DNA of 27,443 bases from an uncultured Holophagaceae bacterium (GCA_903927605.1 CAIYNT010000079.1:1-27443); one strand, 5' to 3'. Counted from the stretch's first letter, positions 1 through 7,915 are shown. Made by a program: numbers and translations. The notes: generated by a model from the sequence alone, not told the origin.

Positions 1-144
1 CAGATGGATCCGCGGGACATCCTATTGCGGACGCGGGACGGTCAACCGGCTCTTGAGCATTTCCACGGATGGTCGGACCTTGCAAAGGTCACCCGAGCGC
101 GGCAGGCTCTGGATGTTGCACGTATTTCTGGCGACCTACACTAG
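1..144 (+). CDS. C-terminal part of an unrecognised protein (5' end outside window)
   Basis: Frame 1 is open from the first base to a TAG at 142-144 and gives 47 residues with a protein-like composition: mixed charged and hydrophobic residues including DPRDILL and HFHGWSDLAKV. I do not recognise the family. It overlaps the first 76 nt of the next gene in another frame, so either the downstream start is later or the two genes truly overlap. It could also be a chance open frame, since only 47 codons are visible. The call rests on composition and position alone. Confidence 0.45.
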   Translation, partial: QMDPRDILLRTRDGQPALEHFHGWSDLAKVTRARQALDVARISGDLH

Positions 145-767
145 CCCTGGGGCTGGCCTGGTGTGCCGTGCTGCTCCTGGCGGGCCAGGGCGGATACAAG
201 CTGGCTCAAAGCAGGGCCAGGGGCCCGGTGGCTCTGCCAGCGATAGCCTCCACGCCGGTGCCTTCCGCCCCCATCCTGGCCAAGGCCGTTCAAGATCCAG
301 AATCCGATGTTCCCGTGCGGGCGCTGGATTACGCGGCCCTGGAAGCCATCCACCCGGATCCCGTGAAATCCCTGGCCCACGGCGGTCGCTGGATCCGCGC
401 CTGGGCCAGCCCCGAAGCCGCAGCCGCCTACCGGGCCGGCCAGTCTCTCCCCCAGGGTGCCTACGTGGTCCTCAGTTCCGCGGAGGACCGCTGGGGCCGA
501 CCTGGTCCCGACCTCGGCCCGCTTTACACACTGGAGATGAAGGCTTCGGGCCCAGCGCTCACCTTCTATTGGCCCCGCATCCCCCTGGAGCGCCGCCAGG
601 AGTTCGGCGGTGCTTCCAGGGCCTACTGGCGGGGCAACGATGCCCAACTGGAGGCCTGTCGCACCTGCCATGCTGCCGGCATGGCCGATCCCTCCCAGCG
701 CAGCCACTGGCGGCCCAAGAGGATCATGTTGGATTTAGAGGTACCTGTGGCTCCCCAGACACCTTGA
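69..767 (+). CDS. Membrane-anchored cytochrome P460-like c-type heme protein
   Basis: The 232-residue protein has one hydrophobic segment near residues 24-38, which would anchor it in the inner membrane facing the periplasm. The body contains a stretch typical of cytochrome P460-like domains: an AAAYRAGQSLPQGAYVV segment, then GPLYTLEMKASG and FYWPR. A single CxxCH heme-attachment motif (CRTCH) lies near residue 199, close to the C-terminus, as in that family. A role in periplasmic redox chemistry is inferred; the substrate is unknown. The ATG at 69 is the only start upstream of the membrane segment in this frame, but it has no clear Shine-Dalgarno and overlaps the preceding frame. The stop lies 1 nt from the stop of the convergent ftsK. 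Confidence 0.72.
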   Translation: MVGPCKGHPSAAGSGCCTYFWRPTLALGLAWCAVLLLAGQGGYKLAQSRARGPVALPAIASTPVPSAPILAKAVQDPESDVPVRALDYAALEAIHPDPVKSLAHGGRWIRAWASPEAAAAYRAGQSLPQGAYVVLSSAEDRWGRPGPDLGPLYTLEMKASGPALTFYWPRIPLERRQEFGGASRAYWRGNDAQLEACRTCHAAGMADPSQRSHWRPKRIMLDLEVPVAPQTP

Positions 768-768
768 G

Positions 769-3297
769 TCACTCCGCCTGTGCAAAGACTTCCCGTGGCT
801 TTCCCGCCCCCCGGTCGGGGCCGACGATGCCCTCTTCTTCCATGCGGTCAATGAGGCGGGCGGCACGGCCGTAGCCAAGGTTCAGCTTGCGCTGGAGCAG
901 GCTCGTGCTGGCCTTGCGCTCGCGCATGACCACGGCCACGGCGCGCTGATAGATGTCATCGACACCCGTCATGTCCACGTCGTCGAAGAGGGCGGTTTCC
1001 TCCTCGGTCTCCATGGCGCTGATGAGGGCCTGGTTGTAGTCGGGCCGGCCCCGTTCGCGGAGCCAGGTGACGAGGCGCAGGGTCTCGTCCTCGCTGAGGA
1101 AGGGTGCGTGGATGCGCTTCGGGTGGCTGGCGCCGTTGGGCAGGAACAGGGCGTCGCCCGCGCCGAGCAGCTGCTCGCCCCCACTGCAATCCAGGATGGT
1201 GCGGCTATCGATCTTGGTGCGCACCCGGTAGCTGAGGCGGCTGGGCAGGTTGGCCTTGATGACGCCCGTGACCACGTCCACGCTGGGCCGCTGGGTAGCC
1301 AAGATCAAGTGGATACCTACGGCCCGGGCCTTCTGGGCGATGCGGGCGATGCTGTCCTCCACCTCGCTGCGGGCGACCATCATGAGGTCCGCCAGCTCAT
1401 CGATCACCACCAGCACATAGGGCAGGGGCTCCAGCACGGCGGGGCGGTCGGGCCAGCGGGGATTGGGCGTCCGGTCCGTGAGATCCATCATGCCGCCGGC
1501 ATCCGCGATCTTGGTGTTGAAGCCCTTCAGATCCCGCACACTCAGCAGGGCCAGACGCCGGTAGCGGTCCTCCATCTGGGCCACTACCCACTTGAGGACG
1601 CGGCCGGCCTCTTTCATGTCCGTCACCACCGGTGCCCAGAGGTGTGGGATGTCCTCGTAGACGCCCAGCTCCACCATCTTGGGATCCACCAGGATGAGCT
1701 TCACCTCGTTGGGCATGGCGCGCACGAGGCAGGAGCAGATCATGGCGTTCACGCCGACGCTCTTGCCGCTGCCGGTGCTGCCGCCGATAAGCAGATGGGG
1801 CATCTTGTTGAGGTCCGCCACCACGGGCCGGCCCGCGATGTCCTTGCCCAGCGCCAGGTGCAGCAGGCCGCCTGCATCGCGGAAGGCGGGGCTGTCGATG
1901 ATCTCGCGGAAGGTGATGATCTCGCGCTTGGGGTTTGGCACCTCGATGCCCACCAGGTTCTTGCCTGGGATCCGATCCATGCGCACGGCCTCGGCCTGCA
2001 GGGCCAGGGCGAGATCCTCTTCCATGCCCAGAATGCGCGAAAGCGGAATGCCGGCATCGGGCTGGAACTCGAAGACCGTGACCACCGGCCCGGGCTGCAT
2101 GCCCGTGACGGTACCCTTGATCTTGAATTCGGACAGTTTCTGTCCAATCCGCTCCTTGATGATCTCCAGGATGGCCAGGTCGACCTTGGCGTGCTGGCCC
2201 GGTGGGTCGAAGAGGCGGCGGGGCGGCAGGCTTTCTCGTTCGGCGAAGGAAGGCCCCGGCGGGTCTGGCGGCAGGGGTGGGAGTGGTCTTGCGGGCGTGG
2301 GTTCCGTCAGCGGCAGTGGCGGCTGGACGCTCTCGCGCCCGAAGCGATCCTTGGCCACTCGGGCGCGGGCTACGGTGGGTCTGGGCGTGGGTGGCGGTGG
2401 GGCTTCCGCCAGCAGCTTCGTCCGGAAGGGGGCCGTGGGCCCGGTTCCGGTGGCCACGGGACCCGCAGCGGAAAGGGCCTGGGCCTCGATAACGGCTGAG
2501 GCCGCATCGAGATTCATGGAATGGATGGGGGGCAGCAGGTCTTCGGCCCTGACGGGGGGGAGTTTCTTCTTGGCGTCGGCCGTTTCCAACTCGGCCTTCA
2601 GGAGGGACTCCCGCTGGTCCTCGAGGGCCTGCTGGCGTTGGACCAGCGCCTGAAGGGCGGCGGCATCCCCAGCATCGATGTCGGCCTGGTCCGGGTTGCG
2701 CCCCCGCAGGAAGGGCCGCTTCACCATGGTCAGGAAGTGCTGGAGGCCCTTCGCCGGCATGGGCTTCATCCAGGGCCAGGCCCTCTCGCCCAGCCAGCGC
2801 GTGAGCAGGCGGCCCAGTCCGCGGGTGAGCGCGGGCGCCAGCACGAGAGCGCAGACCAGCATCACGACGACCAGCAGAAGGGGCAGCCCCACGGGGCCCA
2901 GGAAGTGGCGTTCCAGCGGCCAGACCGCGCTGCCGAGCCAGCCACCCCAGCGATAGGTCGGGATCCCCCCTTCGGGCAGTCCGGTCCAGACGCGATCGCC
3001 GAAGGCACCGAGGGCGGTCCAGAAGGACAGCGCGAGTCCCAGCCAGGCCAGGCGCCCGGGCCAGTGGCGACCCACGCGGGGCCAGGCTTCCCAGAACAGG
3101 TAGGCCGGTACGATCCAGGCGCCGACACCCAGGAGGGTCTGCAGCAGGCCGGCCAGGGTGGCGCCCACGGTGCCGCAGAGGTTCTGCACAGCGGCGACGG
3201 TGGCGCCCTGGGTGAAGGGATGGGGGTCCAGGGGATGGAAGCTACCCAGGGAGAGCAGCAGCACCAGGGCCGTGAAACCCAGCACTGCCCTCAGCAT
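769..3297 (-). CDS. ftsK: DNA translocase FtsK/SpoIIIE
   Basis: FtsK is a septum-located hexameric ATPase that pumps chromosomal DNA during division and activates XerCD dimer resolution. The 842-residue product begins with an N-terminal block of about four membrane helices (residues 1-180). A Pro-rich linker with a charged helical part follows. The motor carries a Walker A motif GGSTGSGKS (about residue 502), a Walker B segment VLVVIDELADLM, and the conserved ATQRPSVDVVTGVIKANLPSR stretch. A C-terminal winged-helix gamma domain ends the protein (LLQRKLNLGYGRAARLIDRMEEEGIV). I chose the ATG at 3297 because AGGGGG lies 11 nt upstream and the first helix starts there. The frame stays open upstream to 3474 with a GTG at 3342, but those starts lack an SD or run into the deacetylase gene. 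It is the last gene of a four-gene minus-strand group. Confidence 0.95.
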   Translation of the reverse strand: MLRAVLGFTALVLLLSLGSFHPLDPHPFTQGATVAAVQNLCGTVGATLAGLLQTLLGVGAWIVPAYLFWEAWPRVGRHWPGRLAWLGLALSFWTALGAFGDRVWTGLPEGGIPTYRWGGWLGSAVWPLERHFLGPVGLPLLLVVVMLVCALVLAPALTRGLGRLLTRWLGERAWPWMKPMPAKGLQHFLTMVKRPFLRGRNPDQADIDAGDAAALQALVQRQQALEDQRESLLKAELETADAKKKLPPVRAEDLLPPIHSMNLDAASAVIEAQALSAAGPVATGTGPTAPFRTKLLAEAPPPPTPRPTVARARVAKDRFGRESVQPPLPLTEPTPARPLPPLPPDPPGPSFAERESLPPRRLFDPPGQHAKVDLAILEIIKERIGQKLSEFKIKGTVTGMQPGPVVTVFEFQPDAGIPLSRILGMEEDLALALQAEAVRMDRIPGKNLVGIEVPNPKREIITFREIIDSPAFRDAGGLLHLALGKDIAGRPVVADLNKMPHLLIGGSTGSGKSVGVNAMICSCLVRAMPNEVKLILVDPKMVELGVYEDIPHLWAPVVTDMKEAGRVLKWVVAQMEDRYRRLALLSVRDLKGFNTKIADAGGMMDLTDRTPNPRWPDRPAVLEPLPYVLVVIDELADLMMVARSEVEDSIARIAQKARAVGIHLILATQRPSVDVVTGVIKANLPSRLSYRVRTKIDSRTILDCSGGEQLLGAGDALFLPNGASHPKRIHAPFLSEDETLRLVTWLRERGRPDYNQALISAMETEEETALFDDVDMTGVDDIYQRAVAVVMRERKASTSLLQRKLNLGYGRAARLIDRMEEEGIVGPDRGAGKPREVFAQAE

Positions 3298-3342
3298 CCA
3301 GCGGCCGACCCCCTGCAAATCGCCTCCATGGTGTGAACCCAC

Positions 3343-3348
3343 AGTGTA
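3343..3348 (-). promoter_or_regulatory. Candidate -10 box upstream of ftsK
   Basis: TACACT on the minus strand, 45 nt before the chosen ftsK ATG, in the short gap after the deacetylase stop. It matches the TANNCT box that recurs in this window. No clear -35 was found. Confidence 0.35.
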
Positions 3349-3365
3349 GCCCAGCGGCTGCGGGT

Positions 3366-4961
3366 TCACCGGCTCTGCGCGAAAGGCCCGTTCAGCAGGG
3401 CCAGCCGCTGATGCGGATCCCAGACAGGTTTTCCGAGGTCGCGCAAAATGGTGCCAGCGGATACGAAGGTCCAACCCTCCTTGCGGGCGCGATCCATGAA
3501 CGCGCCGAGGCCCTCCGTCGGGCGATCGCCCAGCTCCCGGGCCGAGCCCAGGTGCATGAGCACGATGAGGCCGTCGCCATCGCGACCCAGCCGCTTCTCA
3601 AGCCGCGCCACGATGGCCTCGCCGCTGCGGTAGAGGCGCCGGTCCTTCGGTCCTGCCCAGTCCAGGGTGTCAGCTCCTTCGCTCCAACCGACGTGGCGGT
3701 AGCCCAATTCTTCGGCCCAGCGGCGGATCTCCGCCGTGTGCTCTCCGTAGGGCGCGCGCCAGAAGGGGTCCATGGGTCGCCCGAGGAGGCGCACCAGGGC
3801 CGCGTCGGCCTCCAGCAGCTCGCGCTGCACGCGCTCCCGGGTCCACTTGGGATCGCGCTTCATGCCCGGTGCGAAGTGGGGATGGTTCATGGTGTGGTTG
3901 CCGATTTCATGGCCCTCCGCCACCATGCGCTTAACAAGGGTCGGGTATCGCTGGATGAAGGCACCGGTGAGGAAGAGGGTGGTCCGTACACCGCGGGTCT
4001 TCAGCAGGTCGAGCACCTCGGTGGCGACCTCGGCGCTGGACCCGCCGTCAAAGCTGAGCAGGATACGCTTCTGGCCCCCGGGGCCCCGGGTGAGATTCAG
4101 GGCCTCCCCCATGCCGGGCCAGGCAAGGCTGGAACCTTGCAGTGGGACTGGCGTGGCCAACGAGGCGGGGAGCGGCACGGGGTTCACGGGCCGCGGTACC
4201 ACCGGGTCGACCAGGATCGGAGCAAAAATGGACGCGCGGCGTGGCAGCTCAACAGGGGCGGCTGCGCTGGGCATGGCTGGGGTTTTCCTGTCTGGAATCG
4301 GCGTGACCGGGAGGTTCCCCAACCGCGCATCGGCCCGGGTTTTCGGGGGCGGTGATTCGGGAACGGGGGTGGGCAACAGGAAGGGCCTCCGAAGCGAGGC
4401 TTCGGCAGACAATCTTGGAGCCGGCCCTTCGGGTATGGGCATAGGCAGAGTGAGGGACTTGCGTTTGGGTAGGGCTTGGACGGGCAGATTTTTCAGTCGG
4501 GTTTCGGCATGGACCTTCGGGACGGGAGGTTCGGGAATGGTTCTGGGTTCGGGCCGCGGTACCGGGGTTGGCGTGAGTTCGGGCCTCCGGGTGAGGCGAG
4601 GGGACTCGCGTGGAGCCTTTGGGGGCTCGGGCGGCAGCGAGAATTCAAAGCGCGCCAGCACCCGGCCATCGGCGGTGCGCAGTAGGGCCGTTTCGCCTGG
4701 GGGGGGGCGGAAGAACTCCCACCGTACCGGACCCTGTTCAGCGAAGCGGTGCTCCCGGATGGAGTGGCCTTCCAGGATGAGTTCGGTGGGCTCGGCCACC
4801 TCGCCTTCCACTACGGCCAGGCCGCCCAGGGGGTGCCAGCTCCAGACACTGGCAGCTGGCGCTTGTGGGCTAACCGTCTGAACAGCCGTAGGCTCGGGCC
4901 GATCGGTCCGTCCGCAAGCCACCAGCACCAGCAGCAGGGTCCCGAGGATTCCCAGCTTCAT
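3366..4961 (-). CDS. Lipoprotein with proline-rich repeats and a NodB polysaccharide deacetylase domain
   Basis: The 531-residue protein starts with a lipoprotein signal peptide whose lipobox LVAC puts the lipidated Cys at residue 16. Residues 36-110 form a small beta-rich region. Residues 130-235 are a Pro-rich stalk with three imperfect repeats (PEPPVPKVHAETRL, PEGPAPRLSAEASL, PESPPPKTRADARL). Residues 298-505 are a NodB-type carbohydrate esterase 4 domain: motif 1 FDGG (304-307), motif 2 HTMNH (356-360), motif 3 RAPYG (402-406) and a late His in LMH (470). Motif 1 has Gly where the usual FDD second Asp binds metal; the first Asp (general base) is kept. A role in trimming N-acetyl groups from cell-wall or surface glycan is inferred. 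The start overlaps the stop of the PTPS-like gene (ATGA), which implies translational coupling. Confidence 0.85.
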   Translation of the reverse strand: MKLGILGTLLLVLVACGRTDRPEPTAVQTVSPQAPAASVWSWHPLGGLAVVEGEVAEPTELILEGHSIREHRFAEQGPVRWEFFRPPPGETALLRTADGRVLARFEFSLPPEPPKAPRESPRLTRRPELTPTPVPRPEPRTIPEPPVPKVHAETRLKNLPVQALPKRKSLTLPMPIPEGPAPRLSAEASLRRPFLLPTPVPESPPPKTRADARLGNLPVTPIPDRKTPAMPSAAAPVELPRRASIFAPILVDPVVPRPVNPVPLPASLATPVPLQGSSLAWPGMGEALNLTRGPGGQKRILLSFDGGSSAEVATEVLDLLKTRGVRTTLFLTGAFIQRYPTLVKRMVAEGHEIGNHTMNHPHFAPGMKRDPKWTRERVQRELLEADAALVRLLGRPMDPFWRAPYGEHTAEIRRWAEELGYRHVGWSEGADTLDWAGPKDRRLYRSGEAIVARLEKRLGRDGDGLIVLMHLGSARELGDRPTEGLGAFMDRARKEGWTFVSAGTILRDLGKPVWDPHQRLALLNGPFAQSR

Positions 4962-5308
4962 TGAGCCTCACCGCTGCGACAGAGCGCCCAGTAGTTGGCC
5001 TTTTCGCGGACCTTCACCCAACTTGGTTTCAAGGCTGCGCCTTGAAGGTGGTGGAAGGCCTGTTCGGAAAGGACCTCGGCCGTGGGGTTGCGCCCAGCCA
5101 TTAGTGGAAGGTCATTCAGCAGGTGGTAGTCGATGGTGTGTACCCAGGCATCCAGAGCCGCGGCAAAAGCCGGTTCCTCCGCCTCGGAGGCCAGCTCCAC
5201 AGCGGCCTCGACTTCCCAGTTGTGGCCGTGGCGATCCTCCTGGAAGCCCGGCAGGTCGTGGAAGTGGTCCGCCACGAAGACGCGATGGAGGGAGAGGGTG
5301 AAGGCCAT
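4958..5308 (-). CDS. Divergent 6-pyruvoyl-tetrahydropterin synthase/QueD-family protein
   Basis: This 116-residue protein has the T-fold layout of the PTPS/QueD family. It carries zinc-ligand histidines H15 (ADH), H27 and H29 (HGHNW), the NPTAE segment (74-78) and a late Glu (E102, VREKA). Canonical QueD makes 6-carboxy-tetrahydropterin for queuosine and uses a catalytic Cys just before HGH and a His in an LDH motif. Here the segment before HGH is FQEDR with no Cys, and the LDH position reads IDYH, with Tyr in place of His. Its reaction is therefore uncertain; PTPS-III-type enzymes in folate synthesis are known to replace this Cys with Glu, so that is one possibility. No Shine-Dalgarno precedes the ATG, and a TATACT box ends 5 nt before it. 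The gene follows the HD gene and overlaps the deacetylase. Confidence 0.78.
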   Translation of the reverse strand: MAFTLSLHRVFVADHFHDLPGFQEDRHGHNWEVEAAVELASEAEEPAFAAALDAWVHTIDYHLLNDLPLMAGRNPTAEVLSEQAFHHLQGAALKPSWVKVREKANYWALCRSGEAQ

Positions 5309-5313
5309 GGTTG

Positions 5314-5319
5314 AGTATA
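5314..5319 (-). promoter_or_regulatory. Candidate -10 box of the queD-like gene, leaderless type
   Basis: TATACT on the minus strand, five bases before the ATG at 5308. The last 7-nt unit of the tandem array (AGCTATA) supplies most of the box. At this distance transcription would start at or near the A of ATG, and no ribosome binding site is present. This is an inference from position only. Confidence 0.4.
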
Positions 5320-5360
5320 GCTGTCAGCTGTCGGCTCTCGGCTGTCGACTATCAGCTCTC
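5319..5360. repeat. Heptanucleotide tandem repeat array (6 units)
   Basis: Six consecutive 7-nt units on the plus strand: AGCTGTC, AGCTGTC, GGCTCTC, GGCTGTC, GACTATC, AGCTCTC (consensus RGCTGTC). The array contains the TGA stop of the HD gene (5352-5354) and fills the gap to the queD-like start. Related 7-nt arrays occur at 9828-9855 and 11485-11505. Confidence 0.75.
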
Positions 5361-6017
5361 GGTGCCGAGTTCGGCGCGAAGGGCTTTGAGGTAGGCCAGC
5401 ATGGTGCGCTGCCGGGCCACAGCCAGGCGCTGGCCGGCGGTCGTCTTCATGTCCGCTTCGAGCTTGAGGAGCTTTCTTTCGAAGTGATCGAGGCTCCAGG
5501 CCTTGTCATCCAACTCGCGGCTCTCGGCCCAGGGATCCTCCGGGTGCCACAGCCCCGCGCCGAAGCTGGCGCCCGTGGCGAAGACCCGCGCCACGCCGAT
5601 GGCGCCCAGGGCTTCGAGCCGGTCCGCGTCCTGCACCACGGCGGCCTCTGGACTGGCGGGCGTGCCGCCCCCACTCCAGCTGTGGCTGGCCACGGCGTCG
5701 GCCACGGCCTCGGCGCGAGATTCGAGTCCCGCAGACTCCTGACACCAGCGCGGCACAAGGTCCGCGGCCATCTGGGCGGTTTGCGGGGATTCCAGGTGAT
5801 TCTTGGGCCGGTAGACCAGATCGTGGAGCAGGGCCCCGGCCACACAGACCTCCGGGTCCGCGCCTTCCTCCTTCGCCAGCCGGTAGGCCAGCCGCGCCAC
5901 CCGCAGGATGTGCCCCAGATCGTGGGCTGCATCACGTTGGAAAGGTTCCGCCGAAAGGTGTTCGCGGAGCCGCGCCAGAAGCGGCTCGAACCAGGGGAAG
6001 GGAAAACCGTGATGCAT
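5352..6017 (-). CDS. HD-domain metal-dependent phosphohydrolase (YedJ-like)
   Basis: The 221-residue soluble protein carries the HD superfamily metal site. AHDLGHILRV (H32, D33, H36) is followed by ALLHDLVY (H65, D66) and a later DADRLEALG segment that supplies the last Asp. This order and the length match the YedJ-like group of small HD hydrolases, which are thought to act on phosphorylated small molecules or nucleotides; the substrate cannot be read from sequence. The gene is first in the minus-strand group that continues with the PTPS-like protein, deacetylase and FtsK. Its stop codon falls inside a 7-nt tandem repeat, so the last residues (TES) are repeat-encoded. A TAGCCT box lies 6 nt before the ATG, and only a partial SD (GGA) is present. 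Confidence 0.85.
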   Translation of the reverse strand: MHHGFPFPWFEPLLARLREHLSAEPFQRDAAHDLGHILRVARLAYRLAKEEGADPEVCVAGALLHDLVYRPKNHLESPQTAQMAADLVPRWCQESAGLESRAEAVADAVASHSWSGGGTPASPEAAVVQDADRLEALGAIGVARVFATGASFGAGLWHPEDPWAESRELDDKAWSLDHFERKLLKLEADMKTTAGQRLAVARQRTMLAYLKALRAELGTES

Positions 6018-6023
6018 CGGTCC

Positions 6024-6029
6024 AGGCTA
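6024..6029 (-). promoter_or_regulatory. Candidate -10 box of the HD gene
   Basis: TAGCCT on the minus strand with six bases before the ATG at 6017. It is like the boxes in front of the queD-like and nth genes and would give a leaderless or nearly leaderless mRNA. No -35 was recognised. Confidence 0.33.
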
Positions 6030-6074
6030 ACTGGTTTGAGGGAAAGGATTCAGGTGGCATCCTGCCGGCGGGCT

Positions 6075-6080
6075 AGACTG
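6075..6080 (+). promoter_or_regulatory. Candidate -10 box of dsbD
   Basis: TAGACT in the context GGCTAGACTGGAG, 23 nt before the dsbD ATG. A good Shine-Dalgarno (GGAGG) lies between the box and the start. There is no convincing -35. Confidence 0.38.
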
Positions 6081-6103
6081 GAGGATTCCGGCCCGGAGGC
6101 CCC

Positions 6104-7846
6104 ATGCGAGCCCTGACCTCGTTCGTTCTGAGCCTGAGCTTCGCGGTGACGGCCTGGGCTCAGCGGGCGGATCCCAGCTTCGACCCGGTGAAGGATGTGA
6201 CCCTCCGCTTCGAGAAGGGTGCCGTGGTGGTGGGCGTGCCCACAGGCGCGCACCTGAAGGCCTCCTTCATGGAGGTGAAGAAGGCGGGTGGCCCGGGCAC
6301 CTTGAAGATAGGCAAGCTGCCGCCCACGACGGCGAAGGACGAGCTTGGCGATGGGATCTGGCACGGTTCGGTGAAGGTCCCTGTGAGCGGCGAAGGCCTC
6401 AGCGGCACCGTGACCCTCCAGGTGACCTACCAACCCTGCACCGAGGGCGAAGGCGGGGCCTGCTACCCGCCCACCACGCGGCCGCTGGAGGTGAAGGCGG
6501 CGGACATTCCGGCGGCAAAACCGGCGGCGATGCCATCGGTTTTGCCGTTGGACAAGGCTCCCGATGGGCCAAGGGTCGAGGCTTCTGGCGTGCCTACGAC
6601 AGCGCCAGTCGAACAGGCGGAGGTACCAGCCAAGCCTGCTCGCACAGGTCTGCTCTTCTCCTTGCTGCTGGTCTTCCTGGCGGGCATGGGCGCATCACTC
6701 ACGCCCTGCGTCTACCCGATGATTCCCATCACCATGGCCATCGTGGGGGCCAAGGGGGGCGGCAAGGCCAAGGGGTTTGCTCTGTCGGCGGTGCTAGTGC
6801 TGGGCATGGCCGTGACCTACACGACGCTAGGGGTGCTGGCGGCCAAGAGCGGTGCGGCCTTTGGTGCCTTCGCCCAGAAGCCGGCCTTCCTCATCCCTGT
6901 ATCCCTGCTGTTCGCGGTCTTCGCGCTGTCGCTCTTCGGCGCCTTTGAGATCGCACTGCCCCCAAGCCTCGCCACGAGGCTCCAGGGCGATGGCTCGCGG
7001 AAGGGCTTCACGGGCGCGTTCCTCATGGGTCTGGTGCTGGGGCCGCTGTCCGCCCCCTGCGTGGGCCCGGTCATCGGCGCCGTTCTCGTCGGCATTGCCC
7101 AGCAGGGGGATGTGTGGCTCGGAGGGCTGCAACTCTTCGTGTTCGCCCTGGGCATGGGCGTACTGTTCCTGGTGGTGGGGACCTTCTCCGCGGGTCTGCC
7201 CAGGAGCGGCGACTGGCTCACCCGTTTCAAACAGATCATGGGTCTGGTGGTCCTGGGCTTCGCGGCCTGGAACGTGCGACTCGTCGTGCCCGCCTGGGGG
7301 AACTTCGCCATGTGGGCCTTCGTCACGCTGGCGGGAGCGGCGGTCTTCGGCATCTTCGAGGCGGCGGAGGATCTGGTGGGCCAGTTCCGCAAGGGCTTCG
7401 CCATGCTGCTGCTGGCCCTTGCCGTGCTGCTGGGTGTGCGGGCCGTGGAATCCTTCCTGGGGGTGGATCTCCTTCCCAAAGGTGCTACCGCCACCATGGT
7501 GAAGGAGGATCATGCGGGTTGGCTGGAGCAGGATCTGGAAGGCGCACTGGCGAAGGCCAAGGCCGAGCACAAGCTGGTACTGGTGGACATCTACGCGGAC
7601 TGGTGCGCCCAGTGCAAGGAGTTGGATGAGCAGACCTGGCCCGATGCGGCCGTGAAGCAGTGGATCTCCGAGAACGCCGTAGCCATCCGCATCGACACCG
7701 ATGCCAAGCGGAAAGACCTGGCCACCGGGCTGCAGATCCGTAGCTATCCCACTGTCATCCTGCTGGACGCTAAGGGCCTGGAACTGCGCCGCATCCTTGG
7801 CTTCCAGAAGCCCGAATCGATGCGAGCCTGGCTTGAAGGGAAATGA
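6104..7846 (+). CDS. dsbD: Thiol:disulfide interchange protein DsbD
   Basis: DsbD carries electrons from cytoplasmic thioredoxin across the inner membrane to periplasmic thiol proteins. The 580-residue protein has a signal peptide (cleavage near AWA-Q, residues 19-20). Its alpha domain has the Cys pair C112 and C120 (QPC and ACYPP). A Pro/Ala linker follows, then an eight-helix beta domain (about 183-455) with C202 in SLTPCVYP and C319 in SAPCVGP. The C-terminal thioredoxin gamma domain has WCAQC (500-504). All three cysteine pairs needed for the relay are present. GGAGG upstream supports the ATG. The convergent neighbour encodes a TlpA-like thioredoxin, a plausible client of DsbD, though the two are not co-transcribed. 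Confidence 0.95.
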   Translation: MRALTSFVLSLSFAVTAWAQRADPSFDPVKDVTLRFEKGAVVVGVPTGAHLKASFMEVKKAGGPGTLKIGKLPPTTAKDELGDGIWHGSVKVPVSGEGLSGTVTLQVTYQPCTEGEGGACYPPTTRPLEVKAADIPAAKPAAMPSVLPLDKAPDGPRVEASGVPTTAPVEQAEVPAKPARTGLLFSLLLVFLAGMGASLTPCVYPMIPITMAIVGAKGGGKAKGFALSAVLVLGMAVTYTTLGVLAAKSGAAFGAFAQKPAFLIPVSLLFAVFALSLFGAFEIALPPSLATRLQGDGSRKGFTGAFLMGLVLGPLSAPCVGPVIGAVLVGIAQQGDVWLGGLQLFVFALGMGVLFLVVGTFSAGLPRSGDWLTRFKQIMGLVVLGFAAWNVRLVVPAWGNFAMWAFVTLAGAAVFGIFEAAEDLVGQFRKGFAMLLLALAVLLGVRAVESFLGVDLLPKGATATMVKEDHAGWLEQDLEGALAKAKAEHKLVLVDIYADWCAQCKELDEQTWPDAAVKQWISENAVAIRIDTDAKRKDLATGLQIRSYPTVILLDAKGLELRRILGFQKPESMRAWLEGK

Positions 7847-7848
7847 AC

Positions 7849-7870
7849 AGGGCCCGCAGATGCGGGCCCT
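7849..7870. terminator. GC-rich perfect hairpin after dsbD
   Basis: AGGGCCCGCA and TGCGGGCCCT are exact complements separated by GA, beginning 2 nt after the dsbD stop. There is no strong T tract on either side, so it could be an intrinsic terminator or an RNA 3'-end stabiliser. It lies between convergent genes and could serve both. Confidence 0.6.
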
Positions 7871-7878
7871 AACGATGA

Positions 7879-7901
7879 CTGAATTCGCGCGGCGAATTCA
7901 G
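7879..7901. terminator. Second perfect hairpin between dsbD and the TlpA-like gene
   Basis: CTGAATTCGC, a 3-nt GCG loop, then GCGAATTCAG form a perfect 10-bp inverted repeat, 14 nt before the stop of the minus-strand gene. Together with the hairpin at 7849-7870 it makes a tandem pair between convergent genes. It may terminate the TlpA-like transcript. Confidence 0.5.
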
Positions 7902-7915
7902 CAGAGACAGCAGCC

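Noticed and set aside
1108..2499. Long open frame (463 codons) on the plus strand opposite ftsK
   Set aside because: It is antisense to the well-supported FtsK motor and its translation is low in complexity, rich in His, Gly and Ala, with no recognisable motif. Such frames are normal in GC-rich DNA.
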